Below are positions 63,521-64,000 of a stretch of 64,000 nt of DNA, in pieces. The translations under genes were made by a program, and so were the position numbers. The notes under the pieces are model-generated. The model saw only the letters and a list, made by a program, of their open reading frames with translations, was not told the DNA's origin and made no database searches. The DNA comes from Streptomyces sp. HUAS ZL42 (GTDB lineage Bacteria; Actinomycetota; Actinomycetes; Streptomycetales; Streptomycetaceae), in NCBI RefSeq assembly GCF_040782645.1, contig NZ_CP160403.1, positions 7,351,001 to 7,415,000 on the forward strand, in the 5' to 3' direction. Position 1 is the first letter of the stretch. Every line of letters begins with the position of its first letter.

Positions 63521-64000
63521 ATGACGGCCGAGCTGGTGCGGGGGCAGAACCACCCGCTCTCCCAGGCCCGCCTCGAGATCCGGGTCTCGGCCGGCAAGCC
63601 GATCGTGGCCGGAGCCACGATCGGGGACGAGCACGGCAAGGTCCACGGCGTCGAATGGGTCGCCCATCCCGGTGCTCCCACCCTGCCGGGGCTCGAGGTC
63701 TCCCGGCAGGCGGCCGCCGACCACCGCCTCGCGGTGGACCTGGACGCCATGCCGGAGTCCGTGCACCGTGTCAGTGTGCTGCTCGCCCTGCCCTCCGGTG
63801 TCGGAGGTCCGGCGAGTTTCGGCGCCGTCGCGGCCCCCTTCGTCGCCGTCACCGGCCTCGACGGCACCGAGGTCGCCAGCTACACCATCACCGGTCTGGC
63901 GGCGGAGTCCGCGGTCGTCGCCCTGGAGCTCTACCGCCGGCAGGGCGCGTGGAAGGTGCGCGCCGTCGGCCAGGGCTACGCGGGCGGACTCGGCGAACTC
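63521..64000 (+). CDS. Ter-related protein, partial (3' end beyond window)
   Basis: The first 160 codons of a protein starting MTAELVRGQNHPLSQARLEIRVSAGKPIVAGATIGDEHGKVHGVEWVAHPGAPTLPGL; the C-terminus lies outside the window. The later part (FGAVAAPFVAVTGLDGTEVASYTITGLAAESAVVALELYRRQGAWKVRAVGQGYAGGL) resembles a TerD-type domain, consistent with a fused or tandem Ter protein. ATG 63521 has GGACGAAAGG upstream. It is 54 nt after the terD gene. Confidence 0.85.
   Translation, partial: MTAELVRGQNHPLSQARLEIRVSAGKPIVAGATIGDEHGKVHGVEWVAHPGAPTLPGLEVSRQAAADHRLAVDLDAMPESVHRVSVLLALPSGVGGPASFGAVAAPFVAVTGLDGTEVASYTITGLAAESAVVALELYRRQGAWKVRAVGQGYAGGLGEL

Overview
The window is high-GC actinobacterial chromosome with the codon use, GTG/TTG starts and gene families of Streptomyces (DUF397 and WhiJ-like HTH clusters, SPW_0924-like peptide, PAC2 protein, DUF3068, MHYT, TerD). 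The anchors polA, rpsA, coaE, gltD, psuG and uvrB follow, as far as I recall, the conserved core-chromosome order of the S. coelicolor SCO1960s to SCO2000s. No plasmid, phage or biosynthetic cluster is visible, and no conventional tRNA or rRNA gene.

Layout. 1-14 kb: thioesterase, molybdopterin oxidoreductase, polA, a lytic transglycosylase, DUF3068 protein and the HrpB helicase. 13-22.4 kb: a methyltransferase without a canonical start codon, rpsA with a clear promoter and terminator, PAC2 protein, coaE, a TPR protein, acyltransferase, methyltransferase, DoxX, an S4 protein and a family 5 uracil-DNA glycosylase. 22.4-27.4 kb: a decayed proline iminopeptidase, a secreted LamG/NlpC-like protein, and a GntR / NCS1 permease / hydantoin-racemase-like catabolic unit with a 16-bp palindromic operator. 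27.4-31 kb: GNAT-RidA pair, nucleotidyltransferase, a conserved 243-aa protein and, after it, two tandem tRNA-like RNA domains that are circularly permuted. 31-42 kb: FUSC protein, nuclease/phosphatase, amidohydrolase, ABC exporter, and a WhiJ/AbaA-like regulatory cluster (ATP-binding protein, HTH, DUF397, methyltransferase). 42-54 kb: phosphatase, PEP-utilising enzyme with membrane partner, MocR regulator divergent from an AhpD-like protein, a MITE-like element, gltD and small proteins. 54-64 kb: methyltransferase, psuK-psuG, ogt, glycerophosphodiesterase, MHYT protein, uvrB and two TerD-family genes (the last cut by the window edge).

Two themes stand out. First, polA, ogt and uvrB each carry the RecA-independent DNA-damage promoter motif (TTGTCAGTG-N8-TAnnnT, the PafBC-type element) placed so that the transcript starts at or next to the start codon; a fourth copy lies upstream of terD. 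Together with the uracil-DNA glycosylase this makes the region rich in DNA repair. Second, 30.5-30.8 kb encodes two RNA domains with every canonical tRNA dimension (7-bp acceptor, D-arm with GG, 5-bp anticodon-like stem, 4-5 nt variable loop, T-arm) but with the acceptor end closed by a loop and the RNA entering and leaving through the anticodon stem. The neighbouring nucleotidyltransferase and 243-aa protein are candidate partners. Several genes also end in short tandem duplications of their own 3' ends, suggesting local replication slippage.
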